This document shows, piece after piece, positions 47,101 to 60,239 of a DNA stretch of 64,000 nucleotides. The stretch is from NCBI GenBank assembly GCA_013399895.1, contig VXBA01005856.1:186001-250000 (forward strand). The letters run 5' to 3'. Source of the stretch: Serilophus lunatus (lineage: Eukaryota; Chordata; Aves; Passeriformes; Eurylaimidae). How positions within the stretch are numbered: position 1 is the stretch's first letter; every line of letters starts with the position of its first letter. The position numbers and the translations under genes are program-made. A model generated the notes under the pieces. That model made no database searches and was not told the origin of the DNA. It saw only the letters and a list, made by a program, of their open reading frames with translations.

Positions 47101-50100
47101 TCTGATTCATTTGAGATTACCTAATTATCTACAAAAAGTCTATTCAAGTTAGTGAAGCAGTCTAAAGCCATTCAACAGCTTAAACTATAGGAAAAACTCA
47201 TTATAGCTACAGCCATTGTCATTCACTGTAAGAGAAAACACGGTTATTGAAAAATGTGCCACAATCTTCTATTTTAAAATTAAAAAGCTTCTAAAGATCT
47301 TTATCTATCACCTTCCTGTTCACAATTATTAAAAAAAAATTATCTCTGAGAAGTTTGCTGAAAGAGAATATTAAGGAACTGACTCAGAAAGTTTATAAAA
47401 ATGAATTTGTAGTCCCCTTCTATTTGCACAGCAAACTTGAATTTGAGATAGCTGTTGTCAGTAATGGAAGTCAAATACTCTCTGCCAACCATGTTGCAAA
47501 CCCAAACATCTACAGCTATGGAAAAGATCAGGTTAAAAATAATGAGAAAATTAACATATTTGACTGTTCATGTCACATAAGAACAATTGCAAATCCTAAA
47601 GTAGTGTATTTATGGCTGCAAGACTGCTGCTTTCTTGTGTCCTTTTTGTCCTGATGTGTTTCTATCTTCATTGAGGCTCTTAAGTGTCCTCTTTTTTTTT
47701 TTTTTTGTTTTTTTTCCAATTTAAATCTGAAAATTCAGTTTTAGAAGAATTTCTCTTTGAAGATTTTGCTATTTGGGGAATTTTTTTGTTAGTATGTAGA
47801 ATTATAAGGCCTGCAGCCTCTCTGTTTTCACATTCAGAATATGTCTGCACATACAGCATGTTGGGCTTTGACTGAGCTGACTTGCACAACAGACCTGAAA
47901 TATCCAATTTATTTACTGTGTCTGGGTTATTGAAACTTAGTTAGTGAGAGGAAAGATTAACACAGAAAGAGGCCTAAACATAACTATTAAGGCCACATTT
48001 CCAAAGTACATATTCCAAAATCCAGTGAATTTCAGTTACCTTTTTCCATCCTGTGTTATTAATGGTAGGTAAGGTCTTTCTGGCAGCACCAGCAAGATTC
48101 AAACTAAAGGCAAAAATCAAAGCCACCAGCGTTTGATGGAATACTTGCAAATAATATTTTTCAACAACTTACTTGTATAGCATGACCTGAAGCACTCTTA
48201 TTCCGTATAACAAGCTGAGACTTAAAAAGCCTTCGAACTATGAAAATTGCAAAGAAGCTTTGGTGTGTACAGCTACTATCTCAATTTATGTTTACAAAGA
48301 CATTCACAGTGCTTTGAAAGAAAGGCACAAACTAGTCTTTTGAGGGATGTACAGGTCTACAACGGAATTAAATTGAACACATTGTTGTGTTGAATGCCTT
48401 ACTCAATTACATTAATGAGGACATTGAAACAATATTGTATTTTGGAATTTTACTGAATTCATCTGAGCTGTACAGTTAAAAAAAAAAAAANAAAAAAGAA
48501 AGGAGAGAAGAATGAGAGAAATTACTTTAGAAGACTTTATTAGTACTGATTTTATTCACAGTGTGGTCAGCTCCATTGTAACACCAGGAGAAAGCTTCTG
48601 TTTATTTTTTTTCAGTGACAATTATTTTAGATATTTCACTTCGAAAATAGGATTTTTACTTTTTTTCTTGAAACAGTTTTTTTTCATCTGCATTAAAGAA
48701 TAGATAACAAAGCTGTTTTATTCATGTGGTTTTTATTTCATTAACAGAAATGTAGGCTACATGTGGTCGTTGTCATCTGGCACTCACCAAGAGGTGGAGT
48801 TATTTTTTACAATTGTTAATCAGGGACGTGCTGGAGAACATACGTGATGTATTTTGAGCCACTATTAAAGACAAGTTATAAAATTAAGGTATGCTCATGC
48901 ATGAACGTGACCTTAGTTTCCATACTGAGGATGGATGAATTTAAATGGTCCCTTCATGGTATAGTTGCTGTGGAAATGACATAATTAATTAATTTTGAAT
49001 TACTTAATTAAAGTGAATGATCTCAGAGAAAGTCAGATCATAACTACATTTTTGGCCATAATTTATAATCCTATGGTAGAGTGAGTATGATTTTTGTCTG
49101 ATTTTTTTCTTTGGATGAATTTCCAAAGAGCATATTTGCAGATATAATCTCTCACCTGTCCTGAGAGTATCCCCTGGATCTTTTGTTTCTTTACACAGAG
49201 TGAGCAAGCTCCACCCATGTTGGAGGTCATTCAGTTGCCCAAAAACTACAGCATGGTGGGTGAAAATATGAATTTGACCACCTAGACCTCAAGGGGAAAA
49301 ATAAACATCCATTTTCCAGAGTGAGACTGGGGCATCATATGAATATGGGCCCAGTCTCATGGTCACAATATATTTTAGGAAGGACCTTCTCTTCAAGAAT
49401 TCCAGTACTTGGAGCTCCTGTCCATTTTAGCCACCTTTTGAATAGTGTCCTTTCTGTATTATTTTGCCCCCATGACAGGATATTTCAGAAGGTTTAAGAA
49501 AAAGAAAGTTCTGTCTAGGACAGGAACTTCTGCACCTCTACAAACAAAATAAAATTCAAGAAACAAAAGTGGAAGGTTAAATGTTTCCCCATCAAACCAG
49601 AATTTGCCAGAATCTGTGTTAGATGGCAGCTGAAATTATGGTTTCGGAGGGCAATTGAAGACATAGGTGCTTAAAATTTGTCAGTTTGGTTGAGACCTGG
49701 GGCTTTGTCTATAAACATGTTACACTTGTTAAATATCTCATACATATTAAGGATTAACCACTAATCTGCTCTGGAAAAAGAAAAACAGCTCTAAATAAAA
49801 TACTTTTGAATTAGATCCATGATATTAAAAAGGTTTCCAATAAAATTTCATAGGAGTTCACAGAAATGTCTCTCTGAAACAGGACCACATTATGATTTAT
49901 ACTCAATAGATTCACTTGACTGATCTGAATGTTCTCAAGAAATCCATGTATTTATATAACCTAAGGCTTTTTTTGTTTATAATCTCATAATGAACTCCTG
50001 GGCTACAGGAACACCACAGTTTTTGTCAGTATTGGCAGGTTCACCATGAAAGTTTGAATAGTAAATGGCATGGAAAGTCTGTAGCAAAATGTATGTAATA

Positions 50101-51202
50101 AACTGCCTCCTGCTGACATACAGAAAAGCAAAAATGACTTAATTCTCTCCTGTGCTTAACATAAGAGAACTTGTCTTTACATATTTCTGCTGCCAGGCAA
50201 ATGGCCAAAATTACACAGTGGGCTATACATCACACAAAAGCATGCTTGACAAATGTGATTTTCTCTTTAATAAAGTGTTATGTTCGGAAAAGAGGTTGTT
50301 CTGTGGAAGAAATGGAACTCAGAGATTTCTTTGTGTACATGCCTGGTCTTTAGAGTGGAGCTTATTTCATTCACCTGTACCGTCTGTGACATACATTTGG
50401 ACACAGTTGGTCATCAGTATTCTCTTTGCAGCCAACAGAGAAAAAGAGATATTTTTAAAGTTGAATCTGACTTATTTTAAATTCCTACATAACGGTAACA
50501 ATTTTTCTTCTATATCAAAAAGAGAATCTAGTTAAGTAGGTTTTAATATCTAATGTTAGGCTGAAGACCTGCATTATCTAATCTTATTCTACATATGAGA
50601 AATTATCAAATTTTATTCAGTTATGTCTGTCTGAAGACTCATAATTTGTGGCTGAGTGAAATAGAGCATGCTTAAAGCTGTGTGACTAGTATAGCTTTTA
50701 TTTTATAGATATAAGGTTTCATCTTAACTAGTAACATTCATTTCTCTTCTGGAACTACTCTGTCTACAGACATTTACTGAAATTCAGCACAGAATACTCT
50801 AAATTTGAGAAGTGAGCACATACGTATCAAATAGATAGTTTGGCTTCATGTTTTTCATATTTCAAAAAAATGAGGTAACCTCTGACTATACATCATAAAG
50901 GAGGTATTATGTCCATGACTGTTTTATGAGTTTAATTATCTTTATTTCTTGAGTTCTTGTAGGAAAGAAAAAGCCAACACTGATTTATCACGTTAAATGA
51001 ATATCAGTTTAAAGAAGAAAATCATTAGTTTGTTCATGTCTAATGTAAAACCAAAGAAAATGAAGAATTTATTATTCTTGAATCCTTGGGTTTGCTCCAT
51101 TAGTAAAATGAGTAATACTCATAGTATTTGAGTGTCCAACACTTAAATCTTGAATCCTTGTTTTTTATGTCAGTCTGGTGAATATTTTTGTACTTGTCTG
51201 CT
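44191..51202. other. AT-rich unique sequence, ~7 kb
   Basis: No repeat family is recognised. It holds a poly-A run (45953-45969), a poly-T run (47692-47717) and a poly-A run with an N (48479-48497, N at 48491). A small tandem ATTGGGTGT pair lies near 44835. A 99-codon plus frame at 47355-47654 starts at TTG and is not recognised. An open segment at 50197-50535 is listed separately. Confidence 0.4.
50197..50535 (+). CDS. Candidate exon or open segment after a strong acceptor (unknown)
   Basis: A pyrimidine-rich acceptor (TTTACATATTTCTGCTGCCAG) ends near 50196. The frame is then open for about 112 codons to TAA at 50533-50535. The first half is Cys-rich with two N-x-S/T sequons, as in an extracellular domain. 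The second half is hydrophobic and Lys/Asn-rich. Two other plus frames are also open over 60 codons here, so stop codons are simply scarce in this interval. No donor, start or family is recognised. Confidence 0.14.
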   Translation, partial: ANGQNYTVGYTSHKSMLDKCDFLFNKVLCSEKRLFCGRNGTQRFLCVHAWSLEWSLFHSPVPSVTYIWTQLVISILFAANREKEIFLKLNLTYFKFLHNGNNFSSISKRESS

Positions 51203-51538
51203 GTGGAGACAGACTGGAAGAGCTGGGAGTTGTCCAGCCTGGAGAAGAGAAGGCTCTGTGGAGGTCTTAAAGATCCTTTCAGTACCTAAGGGGGGCCTAC
51301 AGGAAAGAGGGACTATGAGGGAGTGTAGTTACAGGGATGGGGTAACAGTTGTAAACTGAAATACTGTAAATTTATATTAGATATTAGGAAGAAATTCTTC
51401 CCTGGAGGGTGGGAAGGTGCTGGAATGGATTTCCCAGAGAAGCTGTGGCTGCCTCATCCCTGGGAGTGTCCAAGGCCAGGTTAGAGCCACCTGGGATAGT
51501 GGGAGGTCCCTTCTAACCCTAACTCTTCTATGATTCTC
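51203..51538 (+). mobile_element. CR1 LINE 3' fragment
   Basis: CR1 blocks in order: AGCCTGGAGAAGAGAAGGCT, CAGTACCTAAGGGGGGCCTA, AGATATTAGGAAGAAATTCT, CCCAGAGAAGCTGTGGCTGC and the tail CTTCTATGATTCT. A short deletion removes the CCCTGCCCATGGCAGGGGG block found in other copies. Confidence 0.92.
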
Positions 51539-53075
51539 AGGTATAAAAGATAGGGGGAATAAAGGAGAAAAGGTGGACGTTAAGAGTGCAAGGTTTCACC
51601 TTTAGCCTTTACAAAGTCAGACAAAACAAGGGTTTTCTTTTATGTCTCGTTTCCAGATGTGACTGCAAAAAAAAAAGTTTATGAAAGTTGACGAGATTAT
51701 TACATTTAAGTTGAAACTCATCCCCTCCAAAATATTTCACAATGAAGATTTCCTGCTAAGAATTTAATTTAATTTTCTGTTTTTCTAGTAGTGAGTGGCA
51801 TTTTCTACAATTTTTATAAAAGGGTTTATTTACTTCACTACTTAAGCATAGAATATACTGTTTTACACTTTATCCTTTTATCATTTAACAAACTCTGTGT
51901 TGCCACACACTAGTCATTATTTTCTCTGGCCTGTCAAATAACATAAAAAATGGACAGTGTGTTTCATTACATTAGTGGAGAAAAAACATCTTGATTTTGA
52001 GTCAAGCATTTACCGACAGAGATTCAAATCAGTTCATCATCCTACATCTCTATTTCACAAATCTTTTCAGGCTCATTTGGCAAATTCTTATTTCCTGACA
52101 AAAGCTATTTGGGTACTTTATAACATTAAGCTTTTATTTTATGATATATTTCAGTTTGCAGTGTTTCCTGTGGAGAAATAAGCTGGAAACACTGATTTCA
52201 TCCTGAGTATAAAAGTAACACCTAATCTTTTATAAAAACACAAACATATGGATGTTGGCAGTATATAAATTTAGAGAAGCTAAATGTGGTGAAAGATGAT
52301 ACTTTACAGTAAGCTAACAATCAGGAAAGGAAAAAAAAATTGTGGCATATATCCTATTTTATTATATAATTGTTTAATAGAAAGACTATTGCAGCTGATA
52401 TATAAATTTATACACATTGTCTAAAGCAAACACTTTGCATTTCAAGGTTACCCAAAATACAGACTGAGTATTATTGCTGTTATATAGAATAGATCTTATT
52501 TTGCAGTTGATATGAAACTTGTTATGAGATTATGAGAGATTTGAAGTGTGTACAATAAGAGACATAATGAAGTTAGGAAAAAAATAAATAAAACTTTGTA
52601 ATTTATGTATAAAATTATATATAAAAAGAGTAACTACAAAAACAGATAGTAAGCCTTGATGTCATCGACCACGTTCCCTGCTTTCAGCAACAAAAAAAAA
52701 TCTTAAAATGCTGTTCTGTGGATTTCTTTTCTATTTAATTTTTTAATTTTAATTTCTATTTTAATTTTTCTTTTCTATTTATTTTTTTTTACTTTTGGCT
52801 TCACTCTTTTAGGAACAATTTGATTAAACTTTTGCCTCACTAGTAGAGTGACTTGATTTAGAATTTATGTCTTTGATTGACAGTTGCACTACTATTTGCC
52901 ATCTTCTGTGGCAGTGAAATATGATGGCTCAGGTAACAGGTTTTTAATAACCCCTAGCACTTCCTGACTGCTGAACCTTGTTCTTGTGAGCCCAAATCCA
53001 AACCAGCTGTCTTGAAAGCAACTGACAAATTCCACTACATAATACAGTGATGACAAATCTGTTTGGTTTTTTTCT

Positions 53076-53088
53076 GGGGGGGGGGGGG
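53076..53088. repeat. 13-base G homopolymer
   Basis: Uninterrupted G run in AT-rich DNA. Its length may be unreliable because of sequencing slippage. Confidence 0.85.
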
Positions 53089-54518
53089 AAGTTTTGGGTT
53101 AGAGTTTGAACTGCTAAACCTCTGTAGTATGAATAATATACAACCATTTCTTTCTAACAATCCATTAATTGAATGCTGGTCACTTGAACAGCACCTTTGG
53201 TAAATGCATTAGATCCTCTGGTAGTTTCATAACTCTACTCTAGAACAGAGCCTGTAACAGATCCATGTCTTTCCAGTACTGGGAATCCCAGAGCTGGATA
53301 CAGCTCTTCAAATAGTCACAGAAATCAGTTAAAATATCCTTAGAGCCAGAATGATTATTTAAAAAATTCTGTTTATTTTGGTGCAGCAGTAGATCACAGT
53401 ATTCCTCAAAGACTTAAGCTAATTAGCAGCAGATAATCTATAACATTCACAACTATTTTTTTGTAATATGAATTGTTGCCTATAGTTAGATTGCAATTAA
53501 CACGTTTATTTTACAATAATACTTTTTGTCACACATCTGGCCACTAGGGTATTGTTTAATATTGCCGAGTGTTCAGCTTCTTTTCCTTATATCTGCTATA
53601 AATATAGCTCTCTTTAAATTGACTGTACAGTTATTATCCTGTCATTATAAATAATTCTACTCTAGAATTTTACAGACAAGAAGAATATTGATCCTAAAAG
53701 GAACACCCTTTTGCAAGTAATAGCTCCTGCTATTTTGAGACTGCATGTTGTTTTCTGTTCTGCCTCATCAAGATCAACTTTATTTAAAAATATATTTTTA
53801 CCTACATCTGGAGGTTCTTTTTAGGTAGAGTTATAGCATGGTCAAACAACAAAGTCAAATATAGACACAAATTAGGATTATTTATTTATGAGTATTATGC
53901 TTCAATTACAAGCTACAAAGTGCAGACCTCTTCATTAGTTGTGACAGAAAGAATTAACTCCCTTCTTTTACAGGCAGTGATTGAATTCCTTGGTAATTTG
54001 AGGCAGTGGTTACAGCAATCATGTGTTAACCCTGAGCTCTTAAAAGTTGAATTATGGAATGTCTAACAATAGATGAAATGGTTGGACTTTAGGTTACATA
54101 CAATTTTTTGTTGTTCTGTCAAAGTCCATCATTTCAAAGTATTTTTTTAAATTTTTGTTTCAACCAGAATTTAATTAATGCAGGAGATTTTCTGGAATTT
54201 ATGCATTTTTTTTCTGGAATGCTTCTGCAGATTGATCAAAAATGGCTTTTTTATCTTCTACTGTCCTTCTACTAAGGAGATGCTGGCTGTGGAATTTCCA
54301 TGAAGCTGGTATTTTTTGATTTCACATCTTTTGGATGAGGTACTATTCATTTAGTATTTAATGGTAGTTGCTGTGAAAAAGATAAGGATATTTTTGATTT
54401 CCTACTTTATTTACCCACCTTGATAAATAAAAGTGTGTGCAAAAACACAAAGGAAAGATGCCTCGGGCCACATTTGATATTAAAATTTATTTATTCACAG
54501 TTATTTCTTGGTCTTCAG

Positions 54519-54595
54519 GGTTGACAGCGGACGTATCTGCTCAGAATGATTCCTGCATATGGATCAGAAAGAAAAGACCTTTTTTTTTCATGGAG
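54519..54595 (+). CDS. Weak candidate exon (unknown)
   Basis: The acceptor-like TTATTTCTTGGTCTTCAG ends at 54518 and a donor-like GAG/GTATAT follows 54595. The interval reads 2 bases plus 25 open codons and keeps two CpG sites. It is short, with no family resemblance, so it is mainly worth an alignment check. Confidence 0.1.
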
Positions 54596-55289
54596 GTATA
54601 TTAGTGGATGAACACATACTAAAAATCTTTATTTACATTCTCTTAGACCTGACCTGTATAGTACCACAGACACTGATTTCTGTGAACTTATGTTGACTTC
54701 ATTATTTGACTTACAACCACCTCTCCTAACAATCTCTTACTGGCTAATTTCTAGAAGCCTTAGGAATAAAGGGTGAAACTTTATGAGAGAAAGTGAGAGG
54801 GAAAACTCTCCAATGTCTGCAAGGAAGTAAATAAAGTGCTTAAGAGATTAAGCACATTGTAAGATTTATTTACTACAGATTTAATTTAAAAAAACCCTCT
54901 CCTAACGTTTATTCAACTATTTTTTTTTTATACGAAATGACACTTCCCCACAGAAGTTGTGCCTCTGTCCTGCAGTCAGGTGCAGCCTTGCCACATACCT
55001 GTCTCATTGCTAATTTCAGTACCTTTCTGTCGAATCACCAAAGAGAAAACAACTTTTTTAAGAGTGTCATGTTTGGGGAAGCAAAAGGTGAAAAATAAAA
55101 TCTCTACAAAGGCACTTATTTGTGAAGCAATTTTTTTTTTTTTTCAGAAAAAAAATGCTTTTCTTAGAGCTACCAGAGGCAAAATAACTATCCTTCTTAC
55201 TACAGAAGATAGATTTAGAAATAAATTTTTTTAAAAAGCTTAGAATAAGCACGTGTGCAAATGTTAGATTGGGTGGAGAGCAAGAAAAC

Positions 55290-55592
55290 CACAAACCATG
55301 TGAAATGTAACAAGATGGGGAGAAATGGAGGGGCAGGTGCTGGTCTCTTGTCTCTGGTATCCAGCGATAGGACACAAGGAAAAGGAATGAAGCTGGGTCA
55401 AGGGAGGTTCAGGTGGAACGGGCTGGAACAGGCTCTGCAGAGAAGGGCTTGTGGTACCAAACCTGTCCAAGTTCAAGTAGCACCTGGACAACTTTTTTAG
55501 TCATGTGGGTTAACTTTGAGAGGAGCAGGGACTTGGATTTGATGATCCTTATGGGTCTCTTCCAGCTTGAGACATTCTATGATTCTGTGATT
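55290..55592 (+). mobile_element. CR1 LINE 3' fragment
   Basis: CR1 3' region of the subfamily ending GATGATCCTTATGGGTCTCT, TCCAGCTTGAGACATTCTAT and GATTCTGTGATTA. This is the same subfamily as the antisense piece at 43055. The upstream part is diverged, so the 5' limit is approximate. Confidence 0.85.
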
Positions 55593-58500
55593 AGTGAATT
55601 TTCTCTCTGTGGCTTTTAGGTTTCTAAATAGTGGGAGTAGTATGAGAGGGAAAGTGGTTCCCATATTTTGAACTTGATAGATAAGAAGGAGTTAACAGTT
55701 CTCCAGTATTCAGAAAAGTTTTGCTTAGAACTATTTCCCATTGTTTGATGTGTACAACCATATTTCTTGTCAAAGTAGTGCTTTTGGTGAGGATGCAGTG
55801 TGAGATGGGTAACCTCTTTTTATGGTACCTGCCACACTACTATGGATATTTCGTTCCTAAAGATAACTTCAGATTAATTATCTTCAAGAAATGCAGAGCA
55901 CTACTGGAATGTAAAGATTTCTTTTCTGTCACTTCCACAGTTTCTTCTCTTCAAAAGGATCCACATCAATCATTTGTGTGTTGCACAGCTGGGATGTGGG
56001 TCATACTTGGACTTTTTAAGCTTTTTTTAAGCTTTTAAGACTGCAGGCTGCCTGGAGTTGTTGGATACTTATCACTCTGTTTCTTCTGCAAGAGGTACTT
56101 TTAATTAAGTAAAGTGAACATGTTTAATGGACTAATTTAAGAAGGAGATGTGGTTTGTGATGTGCTTTTGCTTGCTGGGCAACGTTGTAATGATCCCTTG
56201 GCCAGCTCTGGGATTTAGCACATCTCCATGAGGTAAAAGCATATCAAATGACAACATTAACTTCACTTTTAGAGGCAATGCACTTTTAAAAAGACTGATT
56301 TGCTTAGATTTGTCTCTGCACTTGATACAGTGATATTGTCCCAGAGCTAATTGCACACTTACTTAATTCATGCTTAACACTTGAACGAGAGTTGTTAATA
56401 GGTGTTGCTTTTCTTGTTTTACTTGAAAAGATTCATCTGATGGAGATGCTCCATGAGTGTTCAGTCCTGTGCAAAAGGCAGAAGAAGAGCCCTCCATTTA
56501 CACATCAGGTTTGGGCTAGCAAGAACAGCACAGAAATTCTGGATTTAAATCCCACTAGACTATATGCTGGAAAAATCTCCTTTCTTTTGTGATGAAACCC
56601 CCATATTTTAAAGCCAATACATACAAGTCAGGAAAGTCACACAGTTCTCTCTTCAACTCAAATACTTAAGCCCAAATACTTTTTCTTAGTCCTTGTGAAA
56701 ATGGTATATTATATACTAGAGGGACTGCACATTGTCCTTCTGTAAGAAAGGGCTGTTTTCCTCCCCACCTTTGAGAGGGACTTTGGATGTCCCTCTATAA
56801 AGGAAAGTTCAAAGATATTTATCTCTTCTTGAGATTTATATCCAAATCCCTAAAAGTGTCTCTGGTGCTTAACACTCACTTTTTTGCCTCAATGGATTCC
56901 TTTTTCTTGTCCTCAGTGAACGTTGCAGTTACTAGCTGGATGGATTTTGTTTTAGAAATGAGTGTCTTCAGTAAAAAGGTGTCTGATCTTGTCTCAGCAA
57001 TACATATCTCTTTGATGCTCAGATCTTCTAGTATGAATTTAGGCAAGATTTGCAAATACATTTCTGTGACTACTTCTCCTTGGTCATGGAAAAAGCCTTG
57101 TGTCCCGGACCTTCCATCAAAGAACTGCCTCCATGAGGCTTTGGAGATTCTTAAACACGCATGGTTCTTTGTGGATAGTTGGACAAGTCATGTTCAATTG
57201 CACTCAGAATAATGCCATGGAAATAGGCAATTGAGAGAGGCTGTAGAAGCATAAAAAGATGCCCAGAAAAGCTGACTTTCACATCCAATACAGTAGAGTG
57301 ACTTGAATTGGGAAAATTTGTCTTTTGAATCAAGATTATTCTGCTATTTATTTATGCTGGAGCCTAATACTTCCTATGTCCTTATAAGATACCTCCTCTG
57401 CATGACAATTATTTCTTTCACAAGCTATATTTGTACAAGCCATTTTGTTCCAAAAAGTACTATTGAAATTGCTCAGAACAGAGAAATGTCCAGAATAAAT
57501 ATCAGCTAATATTATTATGAGGAAAAAGTGCTTTACTTGTACATGTGTAAACTAGAAAATGATTTTGTCTTTGCTAAACTGTATATTTTTCTTAACTACT
57601 TGGTAGACTAGAGGCAAATTTTATTTTTTTTCCCCACCTGATATCAGAGTCCATATTATCTTCATATCTGCAAATACAAACAGTATGACATCTCTGTTAC
57701 TTGTGATACTTTTTTCCTGCTTTAGAGGGAGGCAGATATTCTGCCAAAATAACGGATTCAAGGGATAAGATGAAGTTCAAAAAATAAATTTCTTGTCAGA
57801 AAGAGTACAGAAGAGATGGTGGAAAAGTAAAATTTGTTAATTGACAGATACAGTATGTGTGACTGTTCATGTAAACATTCTAGTGGGATAAAATTTTAAT
57901 TCTACTTGTGGACTTAGAAAAAACTCCAGAATATGAAGGAGAGAAATGAACTAAATAGAAAGGTGTTAGATTTGCATGACTCAAGTAATCTGAGTCTCTG
58001 ATAATCAGAATACTGGCAGTGAGGAATCTTGAATCAAGATGTAATACTGAAAGAAATTTTTTGATATGGAAACAAAAAATGACCAATAATTTAAATTATG
58101 TGTTTAATGAAGTCCTTTATGTTTTTAAACCAATCTGTAGCAATTTTCAGCTCACTGCTCTTCATTCAGAAGGAGCAAATAAATCAGATTTTATGGCCTG
58201 AAGCCTTCATCCCTCTATGTGCCAAAATCCAGTCTGAGGGCATTTAGAGGCAGGCCCAGGGATTCATCCCAGCTGTCCCTTCAGCAGCAAGGAAGCAGTT
58301 TATGCAATCCTGCCAGTGTGCTAGAAACTGGTGTGCCTGTGACACTTGCTGTCACCAGTGGAGAAAGGGTAGCCAAGCTCAATTCAGAAAAACTAGTAAA
58401 GAGTGGCTGGTGTCAAACCAAAGTGCTCATCACAGGAATGGGGATGCAGCCACTCCTCCTTTGTGGGGTAAGAGCTCTTTCTGAGAGGTCCAGCAAAGTC

Positions 58501-58768
58501 CTCCTTCATCCTTAGGGCAAGAATGAGCATCTGTACTGAGAGCAAATCTTTCAGAAGTAGGCCCTGTTCAAGAGAAAGTTCATTTTCTTTGGCAGTTTGA
58601 ATGTAGTTAATTTTATCGTCAAGTGGTGAAATTACTTACCCAGTGATCATTATCAGGCCTCCAGGTGGATTTCTGGGCTAACCCAAAGACTGGTAAAAAG
58701 TATCAAAAGCATGAAATAAGATATCAGACTTTTTTCTACATATGATAAAATAGGATTATCTATCATCC
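55593..58768. other. AT-rich unique sequence
   Basis: No recognised repeat family. A candidate minus-strand exon at 56880-57195 is listed separately. Bases 58200-58520 are more GC-balanced and hold a 98-codon plus frame that is not recognised. Confidence 0.4.
56880..57195 (-). CDS. Candidate minus-strand exon with a strong donor (unknown)
   Basis: On the minus strand a frame is open from just after a TGA near 57195 down to TGA near 56876, about 103 codons. It has a coding-like mix of charged and hydrophobic residues and a Lys/Glu-rich end. A consensus donor GTGAGT (plus-strand ACTCAC at 56874-56879) sits at the end of the open frame. A strong acceptor (TTTTTATGCTTCTACAG on the minus strand, near 57240) lies further upstream, but an in-frame stop separates it from the open part. 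Either the acceptor is a nearer weak one, or this is a decayed exon. The plus strand is also open here (56787-57212, 141 codons), so the choice of strand is uncertain. Confidence 0.16.
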
Positions 58769-58852
<84 letters not shown>

Positions 58853-58864
58853 ATCTATCTATCT
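58769..58864. repeat. (ATCT)n / (GATA)n microsatellite
   Basis: About 24 tandem ATCT units, perfect except for one A-to-T change at 58849. One degenerate unit (ATCC) precedes it. Confidence 0.97.
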
Positions 58865-60239
58865 AATTTTAGCAATTAGAGTTTTAAGGCTCTTCCATGA
58901 TGCAGTTCTGGGAAGGGAAGGATACTGTCCTCTCTTTTTCTGTTACCTTGTTTTCAGAGGAAGAAAATGTACACACATGTGCCAGGGGAAAGGATTGGTA
59001 GTCAAATCTTCATTCTTTATTTATTTCCAGTGTGTAGGTACCGCAACATGGAGAAAAAATGTTTTTTCTTCATGTCACTGAAACCCATATGGTTTTCTTA
59101 TTTCATTTTTTAACACATCCCTGGACAACGAAAAAGCAAAGGTTGTGGCTAAATATATGATGATGCAAAAGTATTTGCAAATGTGTGTAAAGTAATAAAT
59201 AAATTTTTTTCCCCCAAAATGTCTTTTCTTGCTCCAAAGATGAAAACATTCTCTGAAGACCCTTTTGGGGGTGGATACAAGATATTTCATATAAATGAAT
59301 ATTTTTTGTCCTCTTGAGAGACAGAAAAATAATCATTGCTCTACTGTCAGGGACATCTTGCCCAAGGAGGAACACTACCACCTGCCAGCGAGAGATGAAG
59401 GAATCATCAGGACAAAGGAAAAATCAGCCAGAATCCAGTGGCTGCAACATTAGAGGGAGTTTCTCAGCACACCAAATGTTTCCTGAGAACATTAGGTGGA
59501 TTAAAAGGGTGAGCTGTTGCTGGCATATTGTTGCCATGAGGCAGAATGACAGAAAGATGCAATGCAAATGGCCAATTTTTTGTGGGATGATGGAGCAGCT
59601 TGCTGACATGGAAAATCAGTGTTTGCAGCCTCTCCTCTGCCCTGTGAGCTTGGCAAGCAAGTTCAGCTCATCGCCTCACCAAACATAAAGCACAGTTATT
59701 CCTTCAGGTAGGAAAAGTGCAACAAAATGGGAAGAAGAACATATCCAGAACCAGACACATTCCATGTGACAAAATCACAGAGAGAACTCTTGTAGGATTC
59801 ATGTTTAGTCAAGACATAAGAATAATGCACCAGTTTTTCCCTCTTCCCATTCTGTTGCTGCTGTTGTTGCTCAGCTGCTAAAAACTGAGCCTCCCAACTC
59901 TGTTCATCTTTTGCATTTATTTAATTTTATTTTTCAGACTTAGAGGAAGGGGGTTTTGCTTTTTTTTTCCATGTGGTTGTTTGCACTGCATGTGAATGTA
60001 AACTGTTGGCTGTACTGTTGCATTTTATAAATCAGATACCCTAAGGAAGCATTAATTTAGATATAATTCTCCCTTTAATAAACACTCATACACTTTTGAC
60101 TACCTCAGGAGTCTTTAAAATTATTTATAAAATAAAATATATAAAAATATAAAAATTAAAATAATGTAATAAAATAACGTTTTTAAACCCACAAAACACA
60201 GAGAGAGAAAAAACCCCAAACAACAACCAACCAAAAAAC
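58865..60239. other. Unique sequence, partly GC-balanced
   Basis: Bases 59320-59690 are less AT-rich and hold a 124-codon plus frame that is not recognised. An octamer-type ATGCAAAT lies at 59562-59569. Nothing identifies it as a gene. It could be a conserved non-coding block. Confidence 0.35.

Larger units (their letters stand above)
51539..55289. other. AT-rich unique sequence
   Basis: No recognised repeat family. Bases 52735-52795 are T-rich low complexity. A possible short exon at 54519-54595 is listed separately. Confidence 0.4.

Noticed and set aside
47355..47654. 99-codon plus frame
   Set aside because: It starts at TTG, lies in AT-rich DNA and has no splice sites or recognisable domain.
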